NCBI RefSeq assembly: GCF_007748035.1 | Contig: NZ_CP036278.1 | Span: forward strand, 3,100,001-3,164,000 | Origin: Aeoliella mucimassa | Lineage (GTDB): Bacteria > Planctomycetota > Planctomycetia > Pirellulales > Lacipirellulaceae | Direction of reading: 5' to 3' | DNA length: 64,000 nt | In this document: piece by piece, positions 18,629 through 27,031 of the stretch | Position numbering within the stretch: the stretch's first letter is position 1 | Layout: every line of letters starts with the position of its first letter | The notes under the pieces: generated by a model | Databases searched by the model: none | Seen by the model: the letters and a program-made list of their open reading frames with translations, nothing else | What the model was told of the DNA's origin: nothing | Position numbers and translations under genes: made by a program

Positions 18629-20002
18629 CTACCCTGCTCCGAACTGGTTGAGCACGATGCTGGCCACATCGGTGTCGGCCATGGTTTGCTCCACGAACAC
18701 TCCCCGCTGGCTGCTTAGGAGAACGCCTTGCTGCGACTCCTGACGCACCGGCGCACCATGTGAGCCGCGCACCAGGTCCGCATTGAGCGGTATGCCCTTG
18801 GTCGATGGATCGAAGAATAACTCAACCGGGTCGTAACCAGGTTTGCGATGAATGTCCATCTTGCGAGCGTAAGTGGGGGCCATCGCGTCGTCGAGCCACC
18901 AGTAGTAGGCTTGCCAGCTGTTGGGCTCGCTCACCAGCACAAGATCGCCGCTCCGGGTATGTTGCAGTTCGTAGCGGTCGAGCTGATCGTGCGTTAGTAC
19001 CTCGGCGATGCCCGGTTCGCCTCGGAATCGATCCACTAGTTCGCCGATTCTCGACTTGCAGTGGTCCTGGACGAACACATGCGAATGTTGATGGTCGGCC
19101 AGAGCAAACGCACCGCTCGCGGCTATATCGACTTGCTCTGTCCCTTCCAGCTGTTGGAACTCCAGCATTCCCAACTCTCGCAGGATGCGGTTGGGATAGG
19201 TCACATGATCGACCGGCGAGATCACGTACTCACTGGCAACAAGCCAAAGCAGCGACTTGCCGGCGTGGATGCGTTCGAACTCGGTGATCAAACGCCCGAG
19301 TTCGTTATCGAGTTCCACCAACGCGGCCATGGCTTCGGGGGACTGCGGACCACATTTCTGTGTCATGTAGTCGAGGTGCGGCAGGTAGATGTACCAGAAA
19401 TTCGGTTGATGGCGCTCGGCCGTCCAGATCGACGACGAGACGATCCAGGCCGACGACGGAATGCCAGCCAACGGGCCCCAGAAGTGCTTTAGCGGGAAGT
19501 GGCCGAACGCGTCGCGGAGGTCGCCGTACAGCATTTCGGGACGAGTGTAGCACCAGAGCGATTCGGAGCCATCGGGATTGTGAATCGGGGCGAATGTGCA
19601 GATGTAGTCGGCACCACACCCCTTGTTATTCAAAGCAAACCACATGGCCGAGGTGAGGTTCGCGTCATGCTCGTGCAGCAAGTCCCAGAGCTGAGGGCGG
19701 TGGATCACACTGTTCCAGCAGGTCCAGAGTTCGACTTGCCCTTGCTTGTCTTCGCTGCCGGCTGGCGCGGCGGTCTCCGGCGAATCTCCTCGCCAGAAAA
19801 ATCCGTTGGCCACCACCCCATGCTCTGCCGGAGGAAGCCCGGTCGTCATATTTGCCTGAACCGCACAGGTGACTCCGGGAAAACTGGCGACCAGTGGAGC
19901 GCGATCGCCCGCTTCGACGAGTCGCTTGAGATTCGGCATGCGAGCCACATCGCTCGGTGCTAATCCAGGAATCGAGAGCAGTACTACATGATCAGAATAC
20001 AT
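18629..20002 (-). CDS. eboF: Alkaline-phosphatase-fold phosphodiesterase-like protein, EboF-like
   Basis: 457 residues of the nucleotide pyrophosphatase/phosphodiesterase superfamily. The nucleophile loop is recognisable (FPGVTCAVQANMTTGLPP.EHG), as are later metal-site regions (PVDHVTYPN; a DHQHSHVF segment). The first metal-binding Asp, normally in an ISIDG-like strand, is replaced: the text reads LLSIPGLAPSD. No signal peptide is visible. It is the last gene of a minus-strand run of methyltransferase, isomerase, prenyltransferase and this gene. Phosphodiesterase-type proteins of this kind are the EboF component of ebo/EDB clusters. Confidence 0.8.
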   Translation of the reverse strand: MYSDHVVLLSIPGLAPSDVARMPNLKRLVEAGDRAPLVASFPGVTCAVQANMTTGLPPAEHGVVANGFFWRGDSPETAAPAGSEDKQGQVELWTCWNSVIHRPQLWDLLHEHDANLTSAMWFALNNKGCGADYICTFAPIHNPDGSESLWCYTRPEMLYGDLRDAFGHFPLKHFWGPLAGIPSSAWIVSSSIWTAERHQPNFWYIYLPHLDYMTQKCGPQSPEAMAALVELDNELGRLITEFERIHAGKSLLWLVASEYVISPVDHVTYPNRILRELGMLEFQQLEGTEQVDIAASGAFALADHQHSHVFVQDHCKSRIGELVDRFRGEPGIAEVLTHDQLDRYELQHTRSGDLVLVSEPNSWQAYYWWLDDAMAPTYARKMDIHRKPGYDPVELFFDPSTKGIPLNADLVRGSHGAPVRQESQQGVLLSSQRGVFVEQTMADTDVASIVLNQFGAG

Positions 20003-20050
20003 CGGCTTACATCACGGGTTGAAGGATTCCGAAGGCAAGTTCCACAGGCA

Positions 20051-20992
20051 TCAAGTCATCTTGAACATCTGCGAAAGCTGCATCGCCGGGGCGACGAGCG
20101 CCAGCACGGCGCACGCCCAGTAAGGATCGGCGTAGCCCAAGCTAATCGCCGCGTCGATCGTAATGAGCGAGAGAATCGCGTTGCCAACCGCTCGCTGCAT
20201 GTTACGCGGAGTTGGCTGCAGGATCGCCACGACCATGCGTCGCAAGATGGTTCCAGCGACAACGAACCACAGAATGAACCACCCAGTCGAATCGATTCGA
20301 AAACCATGGACCGCCGGAGCGTCGCTCCAAGGCATCGTGGCCAATAGCACCATGGCGGCAAGTACCGTGAGGCTTCCCATCACCAAGGTGCGTCGTTTGC
20401 CTTCGCCGGCTTCGTCACGAGCGAACCAGGTAACTCCAATGATGTAGAGACCAATCGCAAAGGCAGGAAGTAGGTTGAGGCTCGCGATTTCGGGTAGCCT
20501 CCACTCTGTTGGCAGACCTACGAGGCTCATGCCCAGAAGTACGTTGAATACTCGGCACATACCCATCGCAAAAGGCCCGAGCCAGGTTTGTTTCAACCCG
20601 GCATCGTAGCCGATGATGGCAAGGCTCAGGCAGATGGCCATCGCGATTGGAAGATAGGACTGCACGTAAAAAGTAACTAGCCCTGCAGCGATCAGCCCAG
20701 CAACGAGTAGTCCCCAGCCGAGGATTTTCGCAGAAGTGAGCGACACACGCCCGCTGGGAATCGGACGACCAGGACGCTCCACTGCATCGATCTGATGATC
20801 GAACACGTCGTTCAAAACCATGCCGGCCAGGTACATCAGCGCGCTGGCGAGCGAAATGCCAACGGCCGACCACCCCGGCAAGTATCCCGTGGTCAGGATC
20901 ATTCCCATCCAAACGTTGGATACCGAGGTAAACACATTTGCGACGCGCATCAGTTCAGCGTAGCTGCGCAGTGTGGTAAACGGCATGGTCAC
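20051..20992 (-). CDS. eboC: UbiA-type prenyltransferase, EboC-like
   Basis: 313 residues, integral membrane enzyme with about eight or nine helices. It transfers a polyprenyl group from its diphosphate to an acceptor. The first Asp-rich motif NDVFDHQID and the second motif YDAGLKQT are intact, so it is probably active. It abuts the isomerase gene (stop at 20993, start at 20992) and lies 48 bases upstream of the EboF-like gene. In ebo clusters the EboC enzyme is of this family. A generic UbiA role in quinone or lipid synthesis is the alternative. Confidence 0.82.
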   Translation of the reverse strand: MTMPFTTLRSYAELMRVANVFTSVSNVWMGMILTTGYLPGWSAVGISLASALMYLAGMVLNDVFDHQIDAVERPGRPIPSGRVSLTSAKILGWGLLVAGLIAAGLVTFYVQSYLPIAMAICLSLAIIGYDAGLKQTWLGPFAMGMCRVFNVLLGMSLVGLPTEWRLPEIASLNLLPAFAIGLYIIGVTWFARDEAGEGKRRTLVMGSLTVLAAMVLLATMPWSDAPAVHGFRIDSTGWFILWFVVAGTILRRMVVAILQPTPRNMQRAVGNAILSLITIDAAISLGYADPYWACAVLALVAPAMQLSQMFKMT

Positions 20993-21835
20993 CTACTTGG
21001 CTAGTTTCGCGTCGAGATATCGAAACGCCTCGCGGGCTGCTTCATCGGGATTATCCATGTATGGATAGAGTTCCACAGTAAGCCAACCGTCGTATCCGGT
21101 GTCGCGAATGGCAGCGAGCGTTGCATCGAAATCGATGGCTCCGTGACCTGGAATGAGATGCTGATGCTTGCGCGATGCGGCAATATCTTCCAGGTGGTAG
21201 TGCACGGTGTAAGGGGCCATTTTCTCGACCCAGTCCTGAGGATCCTCCCCCACGCAGTACGCATGACCGATATCGAAGTTCAACCCGACGTAAGGCGAAT
21301 CGAGACGATCGGCAAACTCAAGGTATTCGTTAAAACGTTCGATTAGTAGCTCTGGCTCTGGCTCAATCAACAGCGGCATCGCCAGATCGGCAGCCACTTC
21401 CAGGCAGGGCATCAACTCTTCATAGAAAATATCGAACCCTTCGGCGCGAGTTTGTCCCTCGGCGAGTAGTCCCCCTGGTTCGGTAGTGATATGTGGAGCC
21501 CCTAGCTCCGAAGCCAGCAGCAGCGACCGCTTGGTATGCTCGCGACGAATCGCCCGGTAATGGGGATCGGGATCAGTCCAGCCGGGATGCCAATACGGTT
21601 GGCGAGGGTCGGCCACGGCATTCATCATGAATGCGTTGATGTTCGAGATTTCCAGGCCATGTTCTTCCAGTGCTCGACGAAGGGAGTCGATTTGCTCAGG
21701 CAATAATCCGGCTGGCCAGGCGTGAGGCACATCGGCCAGGATTTCGATGCCGGTGTATCCGAAAGATGCGATACGGCGAATCGTCTCTTCGACAGAATGC
21801 TGAAGATACGCATTAGAGCTAAAGGCTAGTTTCAT
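20993..21835 (-). CDS. Sugar phosphate isomerase/epimerase-like TIM-barrel protein, possibly EboE-like
   Basis: 280 residues of the AP endonuclease 2/xylose-isomerase-like TIM-barrel family. Putative metal and catalytic residues: the glutamates in IEPEPELL, GLNFDIGHAY, VHYHLEDI and the final TVELYPY. Its start overlaps the stop of the methyltransferase gene (ATGA at 21832-21835), and its stop abuts the prenyltransferase start, so the three genes form one transcription unit. EboE proteins belong to this fold but are usually longer, so the assignment rests mainly on context. Confidence 0.8.
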   Translation of the reverse strand: MKLAFSSNAYLQHSVEETIRRIASFGYTGIEILADVPHAWPAGLLPEQIDSLRRALEEHGLEISNINAFMMNAVADPRQPYWHPGWTDPDPHYRAIRREHTKRSLLLASELGAPHITTEPGGLLAEGQTRAEGFDIFYEELMPCLEVAADLAMPLLIEPEPELLIERFNEYLEFADRLDSPYVGLNFDIGHAYCVGEDPQDWVEKMAPYTVHYHLEDIAASRKHQHLIPGHGAIDFDATLAAIRDTGYDGWLTVELYPYMDNPDEAAREAFRYLDAKLAK

Positions 21836-23046
21836 AGGTCTCCAGCGCGGTTCGCTACGATCGCAATACGCTTCTCACCGACTCGTGTCAGCAGTAGCGT
21901 CGCCCGATTATCGCCTTCGAGTTTGAGTTCTCGACGTAGCTGTTCAGGGTTGAGATCGACCGCGCGGTGTTTGATTTCTAGTTGCCCGACGTTCCGTACA
22001 CGCAGGTAGCGGGCGAGTTTCTTGGTATTTAGTGGTAGTACTTCTTGCACTTCGAACCGGCTGGTCGCTGGTTCGTCGACTAACGTGGTACCAGTAAGGT
22101 AACCGCTGGTCGAGGCAAAACTCCACCACTGGTGTTCTTGAGCCAATTCGCTGGCCAGTCCGCTGGCAAGCACCGCCGCATCGGGCTCGTAAACGTAGTG
22201 TTCAATTGTCTCGTCGGCTGGCATGGGGGAGTCGCCGGAGCCAACCAAGGTACGGACCACGGTAGTTTCGTGATCGGCTGCTTTGACCATGGTGGCCCGT
22301 CGTTGGCCGTGGCTTTCGGTTAGCTCACCATGCCAGACCACCAGTTGGCGACACTCTCCGTCGCGGCTGATCCATTCTAATTCACCAGCCTCAGCCCAGC
22401 GAGGTGGCACTTCGCAGGCCGGCGCCAGCTTGATAGCCGCGTGGGGATTGTAGGTGAGCATCGTGTCGATGGCCACGTCGGAGGGTTCCTGGAACTCAGC
22501 GTGCGTGGTCCGCTTACCCCCCGCCCTGCGATCCGGATCGATGTGCCAAGCCCCGTAGCTGCCGAGTGCTAATTCAGTAACATCGCCTACTCGGACTACC
22601 GTAGGGGTTACGTCTTCGGGATACGCTTCGGCGAGGTTGCGAGCCGCGTACTTCACTAGTTCCGGCGAGCGGTCGCAGAGCGTCAACTTATTGGCCACCT
22701 GCAACAGACCGAGCGCGTCGCCACCGATTCCGCAACAGAGATCCGCAACGTGACCGCGATCGGCAAATCTCGCCGCCTTGTATTGGGCGATCCACTGGTC
22801 GGTCGCCTGCTCGAACGAGGTGCGCGTGAAGAACATTTTCTCCGCAGCGGTGAACTTCTGGAGTGCGCGTTGGCGCAGTTCTGCTAGTTCGAGTACCCCG
22901 TGGGTCTGCTCTTGGGTCAGCGATTCGCGAAGCTTCGTCGTGAGTTGCAGTGAAGAGAGCTCCGCCGAACTGGCCAAAGCAAGCCACTTGTCGCCATTGC
23001 CGCGCAGCAGCCAGTCGTTGAGGTTCAGGTCGGCAGGTTTGGACAT
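21832..23046 (-). CDS. Class I SAM-dependent methyltransferase with THUMP-like C-terminal domain
   Basis: 404 residues. An N-terminal helical region is followed by the SAM-binding motif ADLCCGIGGD (101-110) and LCDRSPELVKYAARNL, then a YGAWHIDPDRR segment, and a C-terminal beta-rich region (VQEVLPLNTKKLARYLRVRN) like those called THUMP-like. Related proteins probably modify RNA, but the target is unknown. It is first in the run that continues with the isomerase, prenyltransferase and phosphodiesterase-like genes; whether it shares their pathway is unclear. Confidence 0.82.
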   Translation of the reverse strand: MSKPADLNLNDWLLRGNGDKWLALASSAELSSLQLTTKLRESLTQEQTHGVLELAELRQRALQKFTAAEKMFFTRTSFEQATDQWIAQYKAARFADRGHVADLCCGIGGDALGLLQVANKLTLCDRSPELVKYAARNLAEAYPEDVTPTVVRVGDVTELALGSYGAWHIDPDRRAGGKRTTHAEFQEPSDVAIDTMLTYNPHAAIKLAPACEVPPRWAEAGELEWISRDGECRQLVVWHGELTESHGQRRATMVKAADHETTVVRTLVGSGDSPMPADETIEHYVYEPDAAVLASGLASELAQEHQWWSFASTSGYLTGTTLVDEPATSRFEVQEVLPLNTKKLARYLRVRNVGQLEIKHRAVDLNPEQLRRELKLEGDNRATLLLTRVGEKRIAIVANRAGDL

Positions 23047-23234
23047 GGTCGGGCCGCAGGGTCTACCTAATTGGGCGAAGCGTGTTATCTGGGCTGGCGA
23101 CTGAAGTCGGTTCTAACTGTTGCAAGGACGAGCGGCGACAAAGCAAAGGCGGTTGCCCGCCGGTGCCGATGAGGAGAACAGCGCCCTCATAAGATGCGCG
23201 AAAATCCTGACAGATGGAATGCGAGTTTTCAGTC

Positions 23235-24137
23235 ATGCCCCCCCGCCCTGTTATGTTAGCCGGTTTGCTTGGAGCAGCGGTAGGTGTGCCCTACGTTGTC
23301 GACCAGGCAGATACCTGGAATGTTGCACCGCAGGCGGCCACCGCGCCGGGAGAACCGCAACTTTCGGCTCCAGTGGCCGCACCCGCCATCACGGTATCGG
23401 ACGTCGCCATGCCCAACAGCCCTGGCGACCAGTTCTACGTAAGCCGCGCGCCGTTAGAGGGATTGCCGACTTATTCTTTGGCCGAAGTCCTACGGATCGA
23501 CGTCAACAAAGAGTGGGTGTATCACCGGTGGGCTCGCAAGTCGACCGGCCTGTCCGATGTCGATTTGTTTGGCATTCGCGTTCCCTTGGTCAGCGGTACC
23601 CGCATGACCGATGTCGCTGGTTCGTTGACTTATTACTTCAATCGCACCGGGCAAGCCGACAAGATCCGGTTGGTCGGCAAGACCGCCGATACCACGGAGC
23701 TGGTGAACCTGTTAGTGCAGCGATACGGGTTCCGTCCGGCACCACCTCGCGTGGCCGGCGAGCAACTCTATCAGGTGAGAGAAAACAACCAGGTGCTGAG
23801 CGAACTAAGAACCTGGCCCGAATCGGTACTGTGGGCCACTTCGCCGCACGATAGTTTCTCGTTGGAGTTAGAGATCAACCGCCCTGGTTCTGGCCGCTAC
23901 GTGAAGTATCCTTTGCCGCAGTTGGCCGCGGTAGAGAAACCAGCCACTTCGCCCCCGCCGCCAGGATTGTTGGGTGAGGAGGCCAAGGGACCACCGCAAC
24001 CGGTGCTCCCTGCCGAGTCGGTGGTGCCATCTACCGAAAACGGAACCGCCAGTTCGAACGCGGCGAAGTCGTCCGCCCCGAAAGATGCCTCGGCTCCCAA
24101 GAAGCAGCCGGTCCCGCAGTTGCGTTGGCCGAGCTAA
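23235..24137 (+). CDS. Exported Pro-rich protein of unknown function
   Basis: About 300 residues from ATG 23235 (MPPRPVMLAGLLGAAVG), which gives a short N-terminal hydrophobic segment that could be a signal or anchor. ATG 23214 is the alternative. The middle (LPTYSLAEVLRIDVNKEWVYHRWARKS; GLSDVDLFGIRVPLVSG) looks like a compact globular domain, followed by a Pro/Ala/Ser-rich tail. No catalytic motif is seen. It is divergent from the methyltransferase gene and followed after 21 bases by a GNAT gene. I think it belongs to a planctomycete-restricted family but cannot name it with certainty. Confidence 0.75.
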   Translation: MPPRPVMLAGLLGAAVGVPYVVDQADTWNVAPQAATAPGEPQLSAPVAAPAITVSDVAMPNSPGDQFYVSRAPLEGLPTYSLAEVLRIDVNKEWVYHRWARKSTGLSDVDLFGIRVPLVSGTRMTDVAGSLTYYFNRTGQADKIRLVGKTADTTELVNLLVQRYGFRPAPPRVAGEQLYQVRENNQVLSELRTWPESVLWATSPHDSFSLELEINRPGSGRYVKYPLPQLAAVEKPATSPPPPGLLGEEAKGPPQPVLPAESVVPSTENGTASSNAAKSSAPKDASAPKKQPVPQLRWPS

Positions 24138-24158
24138 CACCTTTCGATAAGTTCGGCT

Positions 24159-25082
24159 ATGCTGCATGGCATGAGTAAAGTCCTTATTCGACCATGTCCG
24201 GCTGACTTGCATCGCGATGCACTGCGAATGGTGCTGGGATCGGTCGATCCCGAGCAGCGCGGCAGTATCATCGAATTGCTGCGTCCACTAGCGAGCGAAG
24301 GATTCGACGTCTTCGCGGGGTTGGTGATTGCCGAACAAGCCAGCGAACTGCTTGGCAGCATCTGGCTGCAGCCACAAGTCGGGCGCACCGCGACGCTCTG
24401 GCCGGCGGCCGTCGCGGAGCACGCCCCTGCGGGAGTCTCTCAACGTTTGGCCGAGGCCGCCTTACAGCAAGCGGCTGTGCTTCCGGTCTCTCTGGTGCAA
24501 ACCTTATTGCACCGTAGCGACGAACCATTTACTAAGGTTCTCGAGTCGGTCGGTTTTTCGCATCTAGCCGACCTTTGTTATCTACTGCTCACGGTGCCGC
24601 CGCGGTGCGAGCCGGTGGTAGAACCCGCCCTGGAGTTCGTTCCCAGCAGCAGCGATCCCGCGCTGCTCGAACAGCTTACCACCGCTACCTATCGTGAAAC
24701 GCTCGATTGCCCCGATCTCGAGGGGCGGCGGAACATCGCCGATGTGATGGACGGCTATCGCACGATCGGCGTGCACGATCCGAATCTCTGGAGCATCGTG
24801 CACTGGCACGGTCAACCAGTTGGGGTGTTGCTGATGGCTCCCTACCCCGAGGCCAACCAATGGGAACTGGTGTACATGGGAGTGATTCCCGAAGCACGAG
24901 GGCAAGCGATCGGGGGAAAGATTCTGGCCGAGCTGAAGTGTCGAGCAAGTCGCGCGGGAGTCGATCACATTGTGCTGGCCGCCGACGCAGCAAATCATCC
25001 CGCGCTGGCCATGTACAGCCAAGCCGGTTACACCGAATGGACCCGACGTGTAGCCTATGTCAAAAGTGTCGACGGCCTGTAA
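24159..25082 (+). CDS. GNAT-family N-acetyltransferase (two-domain)
   Basis: 307 residues; the size suggests two GNAT domains as in mycothiol-synthase-type proteins, with the N-terminal half degenerate. The C-terminal half has the acetyl-CoA binding motif VIPEARGQAIGGKIL and the closing HPALAMYSQAGYTEW. Substrate unknown. The start is ATG 24159 or ATG 24171 (MSKVLIRPC), and the latter fits the usual GNAT opening slightly better. It is probably co-transcribed with the gene upstream. Confidence 0.85.
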   Translation: MLHGMSKVLIRPCPADLHRDALRMVLGSVDPEQRGSIIELLRPLASEGFDVFAGLVIAEQASELLGSIWLQPQVGRTATLWPAAVAEHAPAGVSQRLAEAALQQAAVLPVSLVQTLLHRSDEPFTKVLESVGFSHLADLCYLLLTVPPRCEPVVEPALEFVPSSSDPALLEQLTTATYRETLDCPDLEGRRNIADVMDGYRTIGVHDPNLWSIVHWHGQPVGVLLMAPYPEANQWELVYMGVIPEARGQAIGGKILAELKCRASRAGVDHIVLAADAANHPALAMYSQAGYTEWTRRVAYVKSVDGL

Positions 25083-25539
25083 AGCGTGCAGTCCGCACAA
25101 GATACGCAAGGCGGTGAATTCTTACTGCGCGGGCATTTATCTGCGAAATACTTTGGCCAGGTCGAGCTCACACAAGTTATCCACAAGTGAGCACCGCTAG
25201 TAGAAAAAAAATCTGGCCCCTCGACATGGCGAATACTCTGTTAAAACTCGATGAATTTCAGCAGCGCTTCGCGCGTTCGGAGTTCGACTTCAGTTCGTCT
25301 AATGTCAACCCTTTGACTTGAGTGCTAGCAGTCGTAGAATCGTCGACTCGGGTGACAAACGAATCATGGCCAATGGGGTATCTAACCTTACCCCTGGCCT
25401 TAAAACTCCTTTCTTACGGGGCGGAGTACGATACTCAGTGGCCACGCCGCATCGATGCTGCGACATGCAAGTCGTGGTGATCGAAGGATGAGTATTGCCT
25501 TGTAGGAAAGCTAGGGATATCGAACAAGGACGGAACATC
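25083..25539. other. Gene-free region upstream of dnaA
   Basis: 457 bases with no convincing ORF. It holds one perfect DnaA box (25177-25185) enclosed by CTCAC/GTGAG inverted flanks and an A-run at 25204-25211. I found only one perfect box, so this is more likely a dnaA control region than a full origin. Confidence 0.6.
25177..25185 (+). promoter_or_regulatory. DnaA box (perfect consensus)
   Basis: TTATCCACA, identical to the classical DnaA box, about 355 bases upstream of the dnaA start. It suggests autoregulation of dnaA or part of an origin. Confidence 0.6.
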
Positions 25540-26955
25540 ATGGAAGGTCCTGGCGAAGGCGTCGGGCTGCGTGACCAATTGGCCGATCATGTCGGCCGTG
25601 ATCGGTTTGATCTATGGGTTGCCGACGACACAAAGATTTCGCTTACCGATTCCGGTAACATCGACATGCTGTTCGCATCGGGCTTCCTGTGCGACGCTGC
25701 GCGACGAAATCTGAATCGCGATCTGATGGAAGCCGCACGCCGACTCGTTGGCGGCGATGCCCGGGTGGTGTTGCGTGTCGATGAGACCGCCGTAGCGACT
25801 CCAGTAAGGCCGAAGATGGCTCCGCAACCCGTCGCGAAGCCAGAGCCCAAGCTCCGCGTACACGAGCCCTCCGAAGCTGCAGAGGCTCAACCAGCATCCA
25901 CTCCGCCAGCCGCCGAACCTTCCACCGCAGGAACCTTCGCTTCGTTGGTGGTGGGACGCTCGAACGAGCTGGCAGTGCGGGCTGGCGTGCAACTGGCCGC
26001 TGGGAACCATGTCGGTGGTCCGCTAGTGATCTGGGGCCCTCCCGGCACCGGCAAGTCGCATCTTCTGGCATCCATCAAGCATGCTTACCGTCATAAGTTC
26101 CGCCGCGCACGCGTGCTCTCGCTCACGGCCGAGCAGTTTGTCGGCACCTACGTAGAAGCCCTTCGTGGCAGCGGCTTGCCGAGCTTTCGTCAAAAATGTC
26201 GCGGCGCGAATCTGCTGTTGATCGACGACCTGCACTTCATGGCCGGCAAGCGGGCCACCCTTGAAGAATTACAACACACCATCGATAGCGTTACCGCTGC
26301 GGGTGGGCAGGTCGTGATCGCTAGTTGCCAGGAGCCTGGCAACATTGCCAAGCTCGGCGACGAGTTGCTCTCGCGTCTGCGTGCGGGATTGGTTTGCGAA
26401 GTCACTGCGGCCGACTACACCACGCGGCTCGAAATCGCTCGCCGCCGTTGCCATGCGATCGGGTTGCCAATTGAGGAAGCCGCCCTGCAGCGTCTGGCAG
26501 GCAGCGTCACGAGCGGTGCTCGCGAGCTGCTGGGAGCCGTCGAACGCTTGCGGGCTCGTCATGAGTTGCTCGGCGAGGCCGTTGATCTGAACCTGATTGA
26601 AGACATCGCCGGCGAGATTAACCATCAAACGACCCGCTGCGTCGCGATGGACGACATTCAACGCGTGGTGTGTGACCACTTTGGCATCGCCGCCAAGACG
26701 CTTCGCTCGTCGAGCCGCTTGAAGTCGGTCACCGAACCGCGAATGCTTGCCATGTGGCTCGCCCGCAAGTACACCCGCGCCGGCTGGCGCGAGATCGGCG
26801 AGTACTTCGGCGGCCGTCGACACAGCACGGTCATCTCAGCTCATCGCCGTATTGAATCGCAAATGGGGCAATCGACTCGCGTCCCTTCCAGCAGCGGCAA
26901 GGCGAACCTGGAAGAAACCGTAGTGGCTATTGAATCGAAGTTGCGTTTGGCCTAA
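25540..26955 (+). CDS. dnaA: Chromosomal replication initiator protein DnaA
   Basis: 471 residues. The start ATG 25540 has AAGGA about 10 bases upstream. Domain I (about 1-82) is followed by a Pro/Ala-rich linker (83-130), the AAA+ ATPase with Walker A GPPGTGKS (166-173) and Walker B LLIDDLHF (226-233), and the C-terminal DNA-binding domain (MLAMWLARKYTRAGWREIGEYF). In the signature helix the usual GGRDHxTV reads GGRRHSTV (424-431), so the base-contacting Asp is Arg. No dnaN or gyrase genes are adjacent, as is common in planctomycetes. It initiates replication by melting the origin. Confidence 0.95.
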   Translation: MEGPGEGVGLRDQLADHVGRDRFDLWVADDTKISLTDSGNIDMLFASGFLCDAARRNLNRDLMEAARRLVGGDARVVLRVDETAVATPVRPKMAPQPVAKPEPKLRVHEPSEAAEAQPASTPPAAEPSTAGTFASLVVGRSNELAVRAGVQLAAGNHVGGPLVIWGPPGTGKSHLLASIKHAYRHKFRRARVLSLTAEQFVGTYVEALRGSGLPSFRQKCRGANLLLIDDLHFMAGKRATLEELQHTIDSVTAAGGQVVIASCQEPGNIAKLGDELLSRLRAGLVCEVTAADYTTRLEIARRRCHAIGLPIEEAALQRLAGSVTSGARELLGAVERLRARHELLGEAVDLNLIEDIAGEINHQTTRCVAMDDIQRVVCDHFGIAAKTLRSSSRLKSVTEPRMLAMWLARKYTRAGWREIGEYFGGRRHSTVISAHRRIESQMGQSTRVPSSSGKANLEETVVAIESKLRLA

Positions 26956-27031
26956 GTCGCGATGCTGTTAAGCAGCTTGCACCCCTTATCCAGCGATTGC
27001 TCATCGCTACCAGCTTGTTCTTTAGGTTGCC

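Noticed and set aside
25083-25539. Full replication origin upstream of dnaA
   Set aside because: Only one perfect DnaA box and no clear AT-rich unwinding element were found; kept only as a box and control region.
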